From an uncultured Eubacteriales bacterium (GTDB lineage: Bacteria; Bacillota; Clostridia; Christensenellales; Borkfalkiaceae), in NCBI GenBank assembly GCA_905210545.1, contig CAJLXC010000018.1, positions 1 through 25,986 on the forward strand: a stretch of DNA of 25,986 nt, given 5' to 3'. Shown here piece by piece: positions 7,112 to 16,900 of this stretch. The translations under genes and the position numbers were made by a program. Positions within the stretch are counted from its first letter, which is position 1, and each line of letters begins with the position of its first letter. The notes below the pieces were generated by a model, which saw only the letters and a program-made list of their open reading frames with translations, searched no databases and was not told where the DNA came from.

Positions 7112-7921
7112 TCACGCTTTTTCGAAAAGAGTTTTCAACTTTTTCGCCGCAACCCCTGCACGCCCTACGTATTCGTCGTCGGTCATGTTTTCGTACGGAC
7201 GGAAAGTATCGTAAGACTCTTCCATATTCTTAAAGACTTCAAGCATCAGCGGACCTTTGTAGCCGTGTTTATTGAATTGCGAAACGACTTCGTTATAGTT
7301 GATCGCGCCGTCGAACGGAATCCTGTGCAAATCTCCGTTTTTTTCTTTAAGATTGTCGTGTATATGCACGGTTACGAGCCTGCTCCCCAACAAGGGCAAC
7401 AGTTCTTTTCCGGGAGTAAAACAGTTCTGATGTCCTACGTCGAAACAAAAACCCGCTTCGGGAAAATATTCCAGAGCGCAAACAAGGTTGCCGAGCTTTC
7501 TCTGGTTTTCAAACGCAACGATAACGCCGAGTTCTTTAGCTCTTTTAACGAGCCTGTAAAAATTATTCAGCCCCGTTTCGTTCACGCGCGGCGCGTTTTC
7601 GCCGGAAGACAAATGCGTTACGAGATAAGGGATTCCTAACGCCGCGCACTTTTCGGCGGAAAGATTCAGTCTTGCCGCCATTTTCACGCTTTTTTCGCCC
7701 GCGCTCCACATATCGTTGATATAACATTCTCCGTCGCTCGCAAAAGGCGCGTGCAACGTTTCGATTTTAAGTCCGCGAATTTTCGCTTCTGCGGCGAACT
7801 CGGGCAGTTTTGCGTCTTCTGCCATTATAAAAGACGTTTCGAATCCGTTGTCGATAATTCTCGCAACGCTTCTTTTCACGTCCGTGATTTCCGTACAATC
7901 AACGTTTATTCCCGTTTCCAT
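7112..7921 (-). CDS. Sugar phosphate isomerase/epimerase (AP endonuclease 2-like TIM barrel)
   Basis: 269 residues of the xylose-isomerase-like TIM-barrel family. Likely metal ligands are in place: E138 (VAFEN), D161 and H164 (FDVGHQN), H188 (VHIHDN) and E228 (LMLEVF). The family includes sugar isomerases and epimerases such as inosose dehydratase and hydroxypyruvate isomerase as well as endonuclease IV; the short length and VHIHDN favour a sugar enzyme. AAGGAT lies seven bases before the start. It is 40 bp downstream of the M20 peptidase gene and 44 bp upstream of the EamA transporter gene, so the three are probably one operon. The specific substrate cannot be told from sequence. Confidence 0.85.
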   Translation of the reverse strand: METGINVDCTEITDVKRSVARIIDNGFETSFIMAEDAKLPEFAAEAKIRGLKIETLHAPFASDGECYINDMWSAGEKSVKMAARLNLSAEKCAALGIPYLVTHLSSGENAPRVNETGLNNFYRLVKRAKELGVIVAFENQRKLGNLVCALEYFPEAGFCFDVGHQNCFTPGKELLPLLGSRLVTVHIHDNLKEKNGDLHRIPFDGAINYNEVVSQFNKHGYKGPLMLEVFKNMEESYDTFRPYENMTDDEYVGRAGVAAKKLKTLFEKA

Positions 7922-7961
7922 AAGTATCCTTTTTTTTTGCGTGTCGGAGGAGTGTATACGC

Positions 7962-9086
7962 TTATTTTTCGGCTTCGGCGTTTATAACTTCCGTTATTAT
8001 GCAGAATCCTTTTTTAAGCGATTCTTTTTTAATAAATTCCTCGCGGGTATGTTCGCCCTGCCCATCGTATGCGCCGCAACACACCGCGGGAATTCCGAGC
8101 GACTGCGGAATATTGCAATCGGTAGAACTCGATTTGAGAACAACCGGCACGTCGCAATACGCAGACTGAACTTTCACCGCAAGTTCGGTCATCTCGTCCA
8201 TAATCTTTTCGTCGGGAGAAGCCGCGCACGGTCTGTCGCCCACCACCTTAACCGATACTATCGCGTTTTTACGCTTTTTGGAAAAAATCGCGTCGAACTT
8301 CTCCTGCATTATCTTCATACAGTCGAGATTGTCGGAGCGGTATTCGCACAGCATAGAGGCTTTTTGAGCTATCGTGTTTACGGAAGTGCCGCCGTTTATT
8401 ATCCCCACGTTGTAAGTGGTATGAGAATCGCCGTTTTTCGGCACGTCTATCGCGTAAATTTCCGTTACCGCTTCCGATAAAACAGCAATCGCGTTGGTAT
8501 TGCCGAACGAGCTGAACGAGTGCCCGCCCTCGGTTTCTACGGTTACTTCAAAACGGCGCGAACCGACGCATTTGCGCGAAACGTGATCGATTCTCCCGTC
8601 AAACGCGTACATTCTGTCGGTCACCGCGGCAAAGTTTTTGAATATTTCTCTCGTACCTTTAAGGTTACCCAAACCTTCTTCGCACGAGTTGGCTACGAAA
8701 GTAAAGGTCTTTTTGGGTTTTATACCCCTTTTCAGCGCGTCTGCGGAAGCAACGAGCAATGCAGTCAGACTCGCCGTATCGTCGCCGACGCCGGGGCATC
8801 TGAAATATTCGCCGTCTTCTACGAACGGCATAGGCGTTCTGTCGGGGAAAACGGTGTCCGTATGCGCTGTAAAAAATACTCTTTTATCCGATTCGCCTTT
8901 GATGGACCAGATAACGTTTTTGGCGTCGTCTATATACGCGTCTGAAAATCCGTGTTTTTTGACGAATTCAAGACAGTACTTCGCTCTCTCGTCCTCTTCT
9001 CCGGACGGGGCGGGAATATGGCACAAATCCTTTAATACGGAAATGAGCAAATCGTAATAATTCTCTGCTTTTTCTTTTATAGTCAT
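7962..9086 (-). CDS. M20 family metallopeptidase (tripeptide aminopeptidase-like)
   Basis: 374 residues, cytosolic, the usual length for M20 enzymes. Conserved di-zinc motifs are complete: H75-T-D77 (TAHTDTVFP), D102 in GVGDDTASL, the catalytic pair E136-E137 in CEEGLGNLKG, D163 in AFDGR, and the C-terminal EHTREEF. The lid/dimerisation domain occupies roughly 170-285 and contains the family GGHSFSSFGNTNAI segment. Such enzymes release N-terminal residues from short peptides or deacylate amino acids; PepT-like activity is the best guess. A strong AGGAGGT precedes the ATG. It heads a probable three-gene operon. No clear promoter was found in the 120 bp between it and the tuf terminator. Confidence 0.9.
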   Translation of the reverse strand: MTIKEKAENYYDLLISVLKDLCHIPAPSGEEDERAKYCLEFVKKHGFSDAYIDDAKNVIWSIKGESDKRVFFTAHTDTVFPDRTPMPFVEDGEYFRCPGVGDDTASLTALLVASADALKRGIKPKKTFTFVANSCEEGLGNLKGTREIFKNFAAVTDRMYAFDGRIDHVSRKCVGSRRFEVTVETEGGHSFSSFGNTNAIAVLSEAVTEIYAIDVPKNGDSHTTYNVGIINGGTSVNTIAQKASMLCEYRSDNLDCMKIMQEKFDAIFSKKRKNAIVSVKVVGDRPCAASPDEKIMDEMTELAVKVQSAYCDVPVVLKSSSTDCNIPQSLGIPAVCCGAYDGQGEHTREEFIKKESLKKGFCIITEVINAEAEK

Positions 9087-9207
9087 AACGACCTCCTGAT
9101 AATTTTATTTATCCGCACATACTTTACTTTTTTGTTTTACGCCGACCGGTTTTCTGCGGCGTTTCTTTCCGTTTATAAACGCAACGATTTTTTGTTTTTA
9201 TAAACTA

Positions 9208-9233
9208 AAAGGCGTGAAAAATATCACGCCTTT
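9208..9233. terminator. Intrinsic terminator after tuf
   Basis: A perfect 10-bp stem, AAAGGCGTGA (9208-9217) with TCACGCCTTT (9224-9233). On the minus strand the stem runs into TTAGTTTATAAAAAC, and on the plus strand into ATAATTTTTTC. It starts 24 bp after the tuf stop and insulates the M20 operon from the str block. Confidence 0.85.
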
Positions 9234-9256
9234 ATAATTTTTTCTTTTTTCGCTAA

Positions 9257-10477
9257 TTATTTAACGATTTTAGAAACAACGCCGGAACCAACCGTTCTGC
9301 CGCCTTCACGGATAGCGAAACGGAGACCTTCTTCCATAGCGATGGGGGTTATGAGCTTAACGTCCATTTTAACGTTGTCGCCCGGCATAACCATTTCTAC
9401 GCCTTCGGGAAGCTGAATCGAACCGGTAACGTCGGTCGTTCTGAAATAGAACTGGGGACGATAGTTGTTGAAGAACGGAGTATGTCTGCCGCCTTCTTCT
9501 TTGGTAAGGATATAAACCTGACCTTCGAATTCGGTGTGGGGATGAACGGAACCGGGTTTAGCGATAACCTGTCCGCGTTCGATGTCCTTTCTGTCTACAC
9601 CACGGAGAAGCGCGCCGACGTTGTCGCCTGCCTGAGCTTCGTCAAGGGTCTTTCTGAACATTTCGAGACCGGTGATAACGGTGGTCTTCTTTTCTTCGGT
9701 AAGACCGACGATTTCAGCGGGATCGTTGACTTTAGCAACACCACGTTCTACTCTGCCGGTAGCAACGGTACCACGACCGGAAATGGTCATGACGTCTTCT
9801 ACGGGGAGCAAGAAGGGTTTCGCGTCGTCTCTGACGGGGGTAGGAATATAAGAATCGATAGCGTCCATCAATTCGAATATGCATTTGCATTCGGGAGCGT
9901 TTTTGATTTCGTCCGCAGTGTGGTCGCCCTGAGCGTATTCGAGAGCTTTAAGCGCAGAACCCTTGATGATGGGGGTCTTGTCGCCGGGGAAGCCGTATTC
10001 GGTAAGAAGGTCTCTTACTTCCATTTCTACGAGTTCCAAAAGTTCGGGATCGTCGAGCTGATCGCACTTGTTAAGGAATACTACGATATAAGGAACGCCA
10101 ACCTGACGAGCGAGAAGAATGTGTTCTCTGGTCTGGGGCATGGGTCCGTCGGTAGCGGCAACAACGAGAATCGCGCCGTCCATCTGAGCCGCGCCGGTAA
10201 TCATGTTTTTAACGTAGTCGGCGTGTCCCGGGCAGTCAACGTGAGCGTAGTGACGGTTAGCCGTCTGATATTCTACGTGTGCGGTGTTGATTGTGATTCC
10301 TCTTGCCTTCTCTTCCGGTGCCTTATCGATTTCGTCGTATCTCATTTTCTGAGCTTCGCCGAAAGCGGAAAGAGTCATCGTGATAGCTGCGGTAAGAGTG
10401 GTTTTGCCGTGGTCAACGTGGCCGATAGTACCGATGTTAACGTGCGGCTTGCTTCTGTCAAATTTAGCCTTTGCCAT
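9257..10477 (-). CDS. tuf: Elongation factor Tu
   Basis: 406 residues. EF-Tu carries aminoacyl-tRNA to the ribosome as a GTP complex. The start at 10477 is chosen over an ATG 15 bp upstream because GGAGG lies nine bases ahead and the protein then begins MAKAKFDRSKPHVN like other EF-Tu proteins. GTPase motifs: G1 GHVDHGKT (19-26), switch I RGITI (59-63), G3 DCPGH (81-85), G4 NKCD (136-139), G5 SAL (174-176). Domains II and III follow (about 215 onward), ending GGRTVGSGVVSKIVK. It is the last gene of the str cluster but has its own strong promoter immediately after the fusA stop, consistent with the need for excess EF-Tu. Only one tuf copy is in the window. Confidence 0.99.
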   Translation of the reverse strand: MAKAKFDRSKPHVNIGTIGHVDHGKTTLTAAITMTLSAFGEAQKMRYDEIDKAPEEKARGITINTAHVEYQTANRHYAHVDCPGHADYVKNMITGAAQMDGAILVVAATDGPMPQTREHILLARQVGVPYIVVFLNKCDQLDDPELLELVEMEVRDLLTEYGFPGDKTPIIKGSALKALEYAQGDHTADEIKNAPECKCIFELMDAIDSYIPTPVRDDAKPFLLPVEDVMTISGRGTVATGRVERGVAKVNDPAEIVGLTEEKKTTVITGLEMFRKTLDEAQAGDNVGALLRGVDRKDIERGQVIAKPGSVHPHTEFEGQVYILTKEEGGRHTPFFNNYRPQFYFRTTDVTGSIQLPEGVEMVMPGDNVKMDVKLITPIAMEEGLRFAIREGGRTVGSGVVSKIVK

Positions 10478-10542
10478 TATTGTTTCCTCCAAAAATTCTT
10501 AAATAATGTTTTTGTTTTTAATTTTTTATTAAAGTTAATTTA

Positions 10543-10571
10543 ATTTTACAATAAAATATCGTAATTGTCAA
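10543..10571 (-). promoter_or_regulatory. Strong sigma-A-type promoter for tuf
   Basis: On the minus strand TTGACA (10571-10566), a 17-bp spacer and TAAAAT (10548-10543), placed within 10 bp of the fusA stop codon. It gives a leader of about 60 bases before tuf. Transcription of tuf can therefore be independent of the rest of the str operon. Confidence 0.8.
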
Positions 10572-10577
10572 CGATTA

Positions 10578-12647
10578 TTAGGCTTTTTTACCTATAATCT
10601 TCTCTGCGACGGACTTAGGAACTTCCGCGTAGTGGTCAAACTGCATCGTGTAGTTGCCTCTGCCCTGCGTTCTGGAACGAAGATCGGTCGCGTAGCCGAA
10701 CATTTCCGCAAGCGGAATGTTTGCGTCTATAACCTTTATGCCGTTTCTGTCTTCGGTACCCTGTATGATGCCGCGGCGAGCGGTAACGTTACCCATAATA
10801 TCTCCGAAGTAAGCGTCCGGCGTAAGGATTTCTACCTTCATTACCGGTTCTAAAAGAACGCTCTTTGCTTTCTGCAAACCGTCTTTGAGAGCCATAGAAC
10901 CCGCGATCTTGAACGCCATTTCGGACGAGTCGACGTCGTGATAGCTTCCGTCGTAAACGACGACTTTGAAATCGACGACTTCGTAACCGGCGAGAATACC
11001 GTTTTTCGCGGCTTCCTGAATACCCTTGTTGATAGGCTGAATAAATTCTTTCGGGATAGACCCGCCGACCGTTTCGTCAACGAATTCGTAGCCCTTGCCG
11101 GGTTCTTGAGGAATAAGGTGAATTTTACAATGACCGTATTGACCGTGACCGCCCGTCTGACGTTTGAACAAGCCTTCCGCATCGACAGCCTGACGAATGG
11201 TTTCTTTATAAGCAACCTGCGGCTGACCTACGTTGGCTTCTACTCTGAATTCGCGGAGCAATCTGTCTACGATTATTTCAAGGTGAAGTTCGCCCATACC
11301 TGCTATAATGGTCTGACCCGTTTCGCTGTCGGTATAAGTCTTGAAAGAGGGATCTTCTTCCGCAAGTTTAGCGAGAGCGAAGCCCATTTTTTCCTGACCG
11401 GCTTTGGTTTTGGGTTCTATAGCGACCTGAATAACGGGATCGGGGAATTCCATTTTTTCGAGAATGATCGGGTGATTTTCGTCGCAAAGCGTATCGCCGG
11501 TCGTAGTATCTTTAAGACCTACGAGCGCGCAGATTTCGCCGGCGGCGACTTCTTCGACTTCTTCTCTGTGGTTAGCGTGCATACGCAAAATTCTCGCGAC
11601 TCTTTCTTTCTTGCCCTTTACGCTGTTATAAACGTAAGAGCCGGTTTTAAGAACGCCCGAATAAGCGCGGAAGAACGCGAGCTTACCTACGAACGGATCG
11701 GTCATGATTTTGAACGCGAGTCCGCAGAACGGTTCGTCTACGGAAGGCTTTCTGTCCTCTTCTTCGCCCTTGAGGTTGGTGCCGGTTATGTGACCGACGT
11801 CCGTGGGGCTGGGAAGATAATCCACGATCGCGTCCAGAAGGTTCTGAACGCCCTTGTTTTTATAAGAAGAACCGCAAAGTACGGGAGTAACTTTCATATC
11901 GAGCGTTGCTTTACGCAAGCCTTTCTTGATTTCGTCAACAGAAAGGTCGCCCGTTTCAAAGAACTTCTCCATCAGCGCGTCGTCGGATTCGGCGGCGGCT
12001 TCCACTATCATAGCGCGGTATTTTTCGACGTCCGCCTTCATATCTTCGGGAACGTCCGTTACTTCTATTTCTTTGCCGAGATCGTCTTTATAAATATCGG
12101 CTTTTCTCGTAAGGATATCCACTACTCCCTTAAAGGTATCTTCTTTACCGATAGGCAGAAGAATGGGGATCGCGTTGGTGTGAAGTCTTTCGTGCATCAT
12201 ATCGATCGCGTGGAAGAAATTCGCGCCGTTGATATCCATTTTGTTTACGTAAGCGATTCTGGGAACTTTGTACTTGTCTGCCTGACGCCAGACGGTTTCG
12301 CTCTGCGGTTCTACGCCGCCTTTCGCGCAGAAAGTAGCGACCGCACCGTCGAGAACGCGAAGAGATCTTTCGACTTCTACGGTAAAGTCAACGTGTCCCG
12401 GAGTATCGATTATGTTGATACGGTGGTTTTTCCAGTAGCAGGTCGTCGCCGCGCTGGTAATGGTTATACCTCTTTCCTGTTCCTGAACCATCCAGTCCAT
12501 AGTGGCTGCGCCCTCGTGGACCTCGCCGAGCTTATGGGTTTTACCGGTGTAGAACAGAATTCTTTCGGTAGTCGTGGTTTTGCCCGCGTCTATGTGCGCC
12601 ATTATACCTATATTGCGCGTCGTGCTTAAATCAAATTCTTTCGGCAT
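10578..12647 (-). CDS. fusA: Elongation factor G
   Basis: 689 residues, normal for EF-G, the GTPase that drives translocation and, with RRF, ribosome recycling. GTPase motifs: AHIDAGKT (17-24), RGITIT (59-64), DTPGH (81-85), NKMD (135-138). The C-terminal domains include GMGELHLEIIVDRL and the domain IV/V segment RRGIIQGTEDRNG. It begins 15 bp after the rpsG stop with GGGAGAGG as ribosome binding site and is co-transcribed with rpsL and rpsG. No sign of the shortened or divergent EF-G2 type. Confidence 0.99.
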   Translation of the reverse strand: MPKEFDLSTTRNIGIMAHIDAGKTTTTERILFYTGKTHKLGEVHEGAATMDWMVQEQERGITITSAATTCYWKNHRINIIDTPGHVDFTVEVERSLRVLDGAVATFCAKGGVEPQSETVWRQADKYKVPRIAYVNKMDINGANFFHAIDMMHERLHTNAIPILLPIGKEDTFKGVVDILTRKADIYKDDLGKEIEVTDVPEDMKADVEKYRAMIVEAAAESDDALMEKFFETGDLSVDEIKKGLRKATLDMKVTPVLCGSSYKNKGVQNLLDAIVDYLPSPTDVGHITGTNLKGEEEDRKPSVDEPFCGLAFKIMTDPFVGKLAFFRAYSGVLKTGSYVYNSVKGKKERVARILRMHANHREEVEEVAAGEICALVGLKDTTTGDTLCDENHPIILEKMEFPDPVIQVAIEPKTKAGQEKMGFALAKLAEEDPSFKTYTDSETGQTIIAGMGELHLEIIVDRLLREFRVEANVGQPQVAYKETIRQAVDAEGLFKRQTGGHGQYGHCKIHLIPQEPGKGYEFVDETVGGSIPKEFIQPINKGIQEAAKNGILAGYEVVDFKVVVYDGSYHDVDSSEMAFKIAGSMALKDGLQKAKSVLLEPVMKVEILTPDAYFGDIMGNVTARRGIIQGTEDRNGIKVIDANIPLAEMFGYATDLRSRTQGRGNYTMQFDHYAEVPKSVAEKIIGKKA

Positions 12648-12662
12648 AACAACCTCTCCCGA

Positions 12663-13133
12663 TTAAAAGCGGTAGTGAGCAAACGCTCTGTTCGCTTCTG
12701 CCATTCTGTGGGTGTCTTCTTTCTTCTTTACGGCGTTGCCGGTGTTGTTGAAAGCGTCCACGAGTTCGGCGGAAAGACGAGCGCTCATCTCTCTTTCGCT
12801 TCTTTTTCTTGCGGCAGCGACAAGCCAGCGTATCGCAAGCGTCTGTCTGCGTTCCGGTCTGATTTCGATAGGCACCTGATAGTTTGCGCCTCCGACTCTT
12901 CTCGCCTTAACTTCTACCATAGGCATAATGTTGTTAAGCGCGGTGCTGAACATTTCTTTGGGATCCTGTCCGACTTTTTCTCCGGCGATTTTGAAAGCTT
13001 CGTAAACGATGCTCTGCGCAACGCCTTTTTTACCGTCGAGCATAACCTGATTGATGAGTTTGGTTACGACTTTGTCGTTATACACGGGATCGGGCAAAAC
13101 GTCTCTTTTTGCTATATTGCCTCTTCTTGGCAT
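12663..13133 (-). CDS. rpsG: 30S ribosomal protein S7
   Basis: 156 residues, full length. It begins MPRRGNIAKRDVLPDPVYND and contains the conserved MPMVEVKARRVGGANYQVPIE and R-rich RRQTLAIRWLV segments. S7 nucleates assembly of the 30S head by binding the 3' major domain of 16S rRNA. AGGAGG lies nine bases before the start. It follows rpsL after an unusually long, structured gap (13134-13336) and is followed by fusA after 15 bp. In E. coli S7 represses its own operon through the rpsL-rpsG spacer, which makes the gap here of interest. Confidence 0.99.
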   Translation of the reverse strand: MPRRGNIAKRDVLPDPVYNDKVVTKLINQVMLDGKKGVAQSIVYEAFKIAGEKVGQDPKEMFSTALNNIMPMVEVKARRVGGANYQVPIEIRPERRQTLAIRWLVAAARKRSEREMSARLSAELVDAFNNTGNAVKKKEDTHRMAEANRAFAHYRF

Positions 13134-13158
13134 AATTGTAATCCTCCTTTAATTTTTT

Positions 13159-13297
13159 CGCCTTAAATAAGGCGGTGTTTAAGGGTAAACCCTTAGTACG
13201 GCTATCGCTTGCCCCGTAAGAGGTAGCGAACCTTCTGCCTTGCGGCATACTGCCTACTTTCTCGGGCTGAATTTTCCGAATATCCGATCTAAGTAGG
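13159..13297 (-). other. Structured rpsL-rpsG intercistronic RNA element
   Basis: The 203-bp gap between rpsL and rpsG can fold into a series of stems on the minus-strand message. In order 5' to 3': CCTACTT/AAGTAGG closing a region with smaller TCGG/CCGA pairing (13297-13253), GCC-GCAA-GGC (13246-13237), AGGT/ACCT (13233-13221), TACGG/CCGTA (13218-13197), AAGGG-TTTA-CCCTT (13194-13181) and CGCCTT/AAGGCG (13174-13159). An outer AGTA/TACT pairing could bracket the middle hairpins as a multibranch junction. The last stem ends 13 bases before the rpsG ribosome binding site. There is no terminator T-run and no reading frame. It may be an S7-responsive regulatory element, which is an inference from position. 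Confidence 0.55.
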
Positions 13298-13336
13298 TTT
13301 TATTTTTTAAATAAGTTATTGAATTAAAGTTATAGC

Positions 13337-13708
13337 TTATTTAGGTCTCTTTGCGCCGTATCTGGAACGAGCCTGTTTGCGTTTTGCAACGCCGGCGGTA
13401 TCCAACGCGCCGCGTATGATATGATATCTTACGCCCGGCAGATCCTTAACTCTGCCGCCGCGGATAAGAACCGAGCTGTGTTCCTGCAAATTGTGACCTT
13501 CGCCGGGAATATACACGATACCTTCCGCCTTGTTAGTCAGTCTGACGCGCGCGATTTTACGAAGCGCGGAGTTAGGCTTTTTGGGAGTAGTGGTGGTAAC
13601 CGACAAGCAAACGCCGCGTTTTTGAGGACATTCGTCCAAAATCGGGGATTTAGACTTATAGGTGATCTGCTTTCTTCCCTGTCTGATTAACTGTTGAATT
13701 GTTGGCAT
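13337..13708 (-). CDS. rpsL: 30S ribosomal protein S12
   Basis: 123 residues. S12 sits at the decoding centre and controls accuracy. The start at 13708 is chosen because AAGGAGG lies seven bases ahead and the protein begins MPTIQQLIRQGRK; an upstream in-frame ATG at 13789 gives an unrelated 27-residue extension. The two loops where streptomycin resistance mutations occur are of the normal sensitive type (TPKKPNS and GGRVKDLPGVRYH). It is the first gene of the str operon, with its own promoter and a leader of about 95 bases containing two small hairpins. Confidence 0.99.
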   Translation of the reverse strand: MPTIQQLIRQGRKQITYKSKSPILDECPQKRGVCLSVTTTTPKKPNSALRKIARVRLTNKAEGIVYIPGEGHNLQEHSSVLIRGGRVKDLPGVRYHIIRGALDTAGVAKRKQARSRYGAKRPK

Positions 13709-13810
13709 ATTTAACCTCCTTCTTTTAGTGGATATATCGGAAAACGGATTCGGAAGACCGTTTCGCACAAAATTACGCGCCGAGGGCATAATACGCCCCG
13801 ACGAATTATT

Positions 13811-13839
13811 ATTTTATCATTAAGTCGCGGATTAGTCAA
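13811..13839 (-). promoter_or_regulatory. Sigma-A-type promoter of the str operon
   Basis: On the minus strand TTGACT (13839-13834), a 17-bp spacer and TAAAAT (13816-13811), between the rpoC terminator and rpsL. Transcription should start near 13804. The leader then has the pairings GGGC/GCCC and AAACGG/CCGTTT before the rpsL ribosome binding site. Confidence 0.8.
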
Positions 13840-13892
13840 ACGAAAAAAGCGGAATTAACGATATTTAAGCATTTTTTACGATTTTTCGGAAA

Positions 13893-13926
13893 GCGAAGCG
13901 GAAAATTAAGCAATTTTCCGCTTCGC
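13893..13926 (-). terminator. Terminator after rpoC
   Basis: A perfect 15-bp stem with a 4-nt loop (arms 13912-13926 and 13893-13907), starting 7 bp after the rpoC stop. The T-run after it is short (TTTCC), so some read-through into the str operon is possible. Confidence 0.7.
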
Positions 13927-13932
13927 AGTCGT

Positions 13933-16900
13933 TTAATTTATGGCTGATTTTTCGGTTTTGTCTGCCACAGGTCTCGAGATAACCGTTTGCGGAGAAACGT
14001 TTTTATAATCTTTTATTCCCGTACCCGCGGGGATAAGCTTACCTATTATTACGTTTTCTTTAAGACCGAGCAACGGATCGATTTTGTTCTTGATCGCGGC
14101 TTCGGTAAGAACTCTTGCGGTTTCCTGGAAGGACGCCGCGGAAAGGAAGCTTTCTTTCGCGAGAGCGGCTTTGGTGATTCCGAGAAGGATACGTTTGCCT
14201 TGCGGAGGTCTCTGACCTGCGTCGAGAGCTTTCATCGTTTCTTCTTCGAATCTCGGGAGATCCACCTTTTCGCCGGGCAGAATATCCGTATCGCCGGGGT
14301 TTTCCACCTGAACTTTTTTCATCATCTGACGAACGATTATTTCAACGTGCTTGTCGTTGATGTCAACGCCCTGTCCGCGGTAAACGCTCTGAATTTCTTT
14401 AAGGATATAATCCTGAACACCCTTTATTCCCTTGGTTTTGAGGATATCCTGCGGATAAACCGAGCCGTTTGTAAGCACCGTGCCGGGTTCTACCCTTTCG
14501 CCCGTTTTTATAATAACGCCCGTGCCGAACGGAATGGTATAATCCTTGGTTTCGCCTTCGTCGGTGGCGATGATGACGTGAATGATCTTGTCTTTTTCTT
14601 CTATTCTCGCAACGCCGCTGTGTTCGCAGACGATAGCCGCGCGTTTAGGACGTCTCGCTTCGAACAACTCTTCTACTCTGGGAAGACCTTGCGTAATATC
14701 GCCCGTGCTTGCTATACCGCCGGTGTGGAACGTTCTCATCGTAAGCTGAGTACCCGGTTCGCCTATGGACTGCGCCGCGATTATACCGACGGCTTCGCCC
14801 ACCTGAACGGGGGTGTTGTTAGCCATATTCTTTCCGTAACACTTCGCGCAAACGCCGGTTTTCGATTTGCAGGTAAAGATGCTTCTTATTTCGACTTCTT
14901 CTATGCCCGCTTTAACGATTTCGTCCGCCTTATCTTCGGAAATCATTTCGCCGGCTTTGACCATAACCTCGCCGGTCTTGGGATTAACGACGTCGGAAAT
15001 AACGAATCTGCCCGCTATTCTGTCGCGCAAACCTTCTATTATTTCGCCCTTGTTACCCGTAATCGCTCTGACCTTAACGCCCTTGGGAGCTTCTCCGAGA
15101 TTCGCGAAACAGTCGTCTTCTTTTACGATAACTTCCTGCGAAACGTCTACCAGACGACGCGTAAGATAACCGGAGTCCGCCGTTTTAAGCGCGGTATCCG
15201 CAAGACCTTTACGACCGCCGTGCGAAGAAATGAAGTATTCCAGAACGGAAAGCCCTTCGCGGAAGCAGGACTTAACAGGGATCTCTATCGTTTTACCGTT
15301 AGGATCGGTCATCAGTCCGCGCATACCCGCGAGCTGTTTAATCTGATCGATAGAACCGCGCGCGCCGGAGTTAGCCATCATAAGAATGGGGTTGAACTCG
15401 TCGAGCGTGCCCTGCAACTCTTTGGTAACGTCGTCGGTAGCCTGTTTCCAGATGGAAACGACCTTTTTATATCTTTCGTCGTCGGTGATAAAGCCTTTCT
15501 TAAAGAGGTTTTCCACTTTAAGAACATGCTCTTCCGCGGCTTTAAGAATTTCGGGTTTATGCGCGGGCATATGCATATCGAACACGGACGTGGTGATCGC
15601 GCCGATAGTCGAATACTTAAAGCCCAACGCCTTGATCTTGTCGAGAACGTCCGCCGCGCAGCTTGCGCCGTGGCGTTTAAAGCACGCGCCGACGATTTTT
15701 TGCAAGTCCTTCTTGCCGACGAGCTTGTCTATTTCGTATTTAAGAACGTCTTCTTTAGCGGTTCTTTCCACGAATCCGAGATCCTGCGGAACGGCTTCGT
15801 TAAAGATAATCTTACCGACGGTGGTTCTCACTCTGCCGGAGATTTTTTCGCCGCCGGTTTCAAGAACGCGCCTTACGACGATTTCGTCCTGAAGACCTAT
15901 CTTGCCCGTCTGATAAGCCATAACGGCTTCTTCGGGAGAAGAATACGAAACGGTAAATTCGGGAACGCCGTATAACTCGCCGTTTTCGTCTTCTCTTCTG
16001 TCGGCGTTGTATTTATGACCGATTTTACGACGCAAAAGCGTAAGGTAATAAGATCCCATAACCATATCCTGGGTAGGACTCATAACCGGCTTGCCGTCGG
16101 AAAGTTTCAGTATATTGTTGGACGCAAGCATCAAAAATCTCGCTTCTGCCTGCGCTTCTATCGAGAGAGGCACGTGAACAGCCATCTGGTCGCCGTCGAA
16201 GTCCGCGTTGAACGCGCCGCAAACGAGCGGGTGGAGCTTTATCGCTCTGCCTTCGATAAGCACGGGTTCGAACGCCTGAATGGACAATCTGTGCAACGTA
16301 GGCGCACGGTTAAGCATAACGGGGTGGTCTTTGATAACGCCTTCAAGCACGTCCCAAACGACCGTTTTCATTTTTTCTACGGTACGTTTTGCGTTTTTGA
16401 TATTGTGGCAAACGTTGTTTTCCACGAGTTTTTTCATAACGAACGGCTTAAACAGCTCTATCGCCATTTCTTTAGGCAAACCGCACTGATACAGTTTAAG
16501 TTCCGGACCTACGACTATAACGGAACGTCCCGAATAGTCTACGCGCTTTCCGAGAAGGTTCTGACGGAATCTTCCCTGTTTGCCTCGGAGCATGCCGGAA
16601 AGCGATTTAAGCTCTCTGTTGCCCGCGCCGGAAATGGCTTTGCCTCTTCTGCCGTTATCGATAAGCGCGTCCACGGCTTCCTGAAGCATTCTCTTTTCGT
16701 TTCTTATGATAATCTCGGGCGCGCCGAGTTCCATAAGTTTTTTCAGACGGTTATTTCTGTTTATAACCCTGCGATAGAGATCGTTAAGGTCGGAAGTAGC
16801 GAATCTGCCGCCGTCAAGCTGAACCATCGGGCGGAGTTCGGGCGGGATTACGGGAAGAACGTCTAATATCATCCATTCGGGACGGTTGCCCGATTTTCTG

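Noticed and set aside
10938..12629. 563-codon plus-strand reading frame opposite fusA
   Set aside because: Antisense shadow of a strongly conserved gene; no start signals.
13197..13240. Possible tRNA in the rpsL-rpsG gap, because of a GGTTCG stretch
   Set aside because: The flanking stem is only 4 bp and no acceptor, D or anticodon arm can be drawn around it.
13987..15975. 662-codon plus-strand reading frame opposite rpoC
   Set aside because: It is a shadow of rpoC codon usage; no ribosome binding site and low-complexity aromatic/arginine-rich translation unlike any family.
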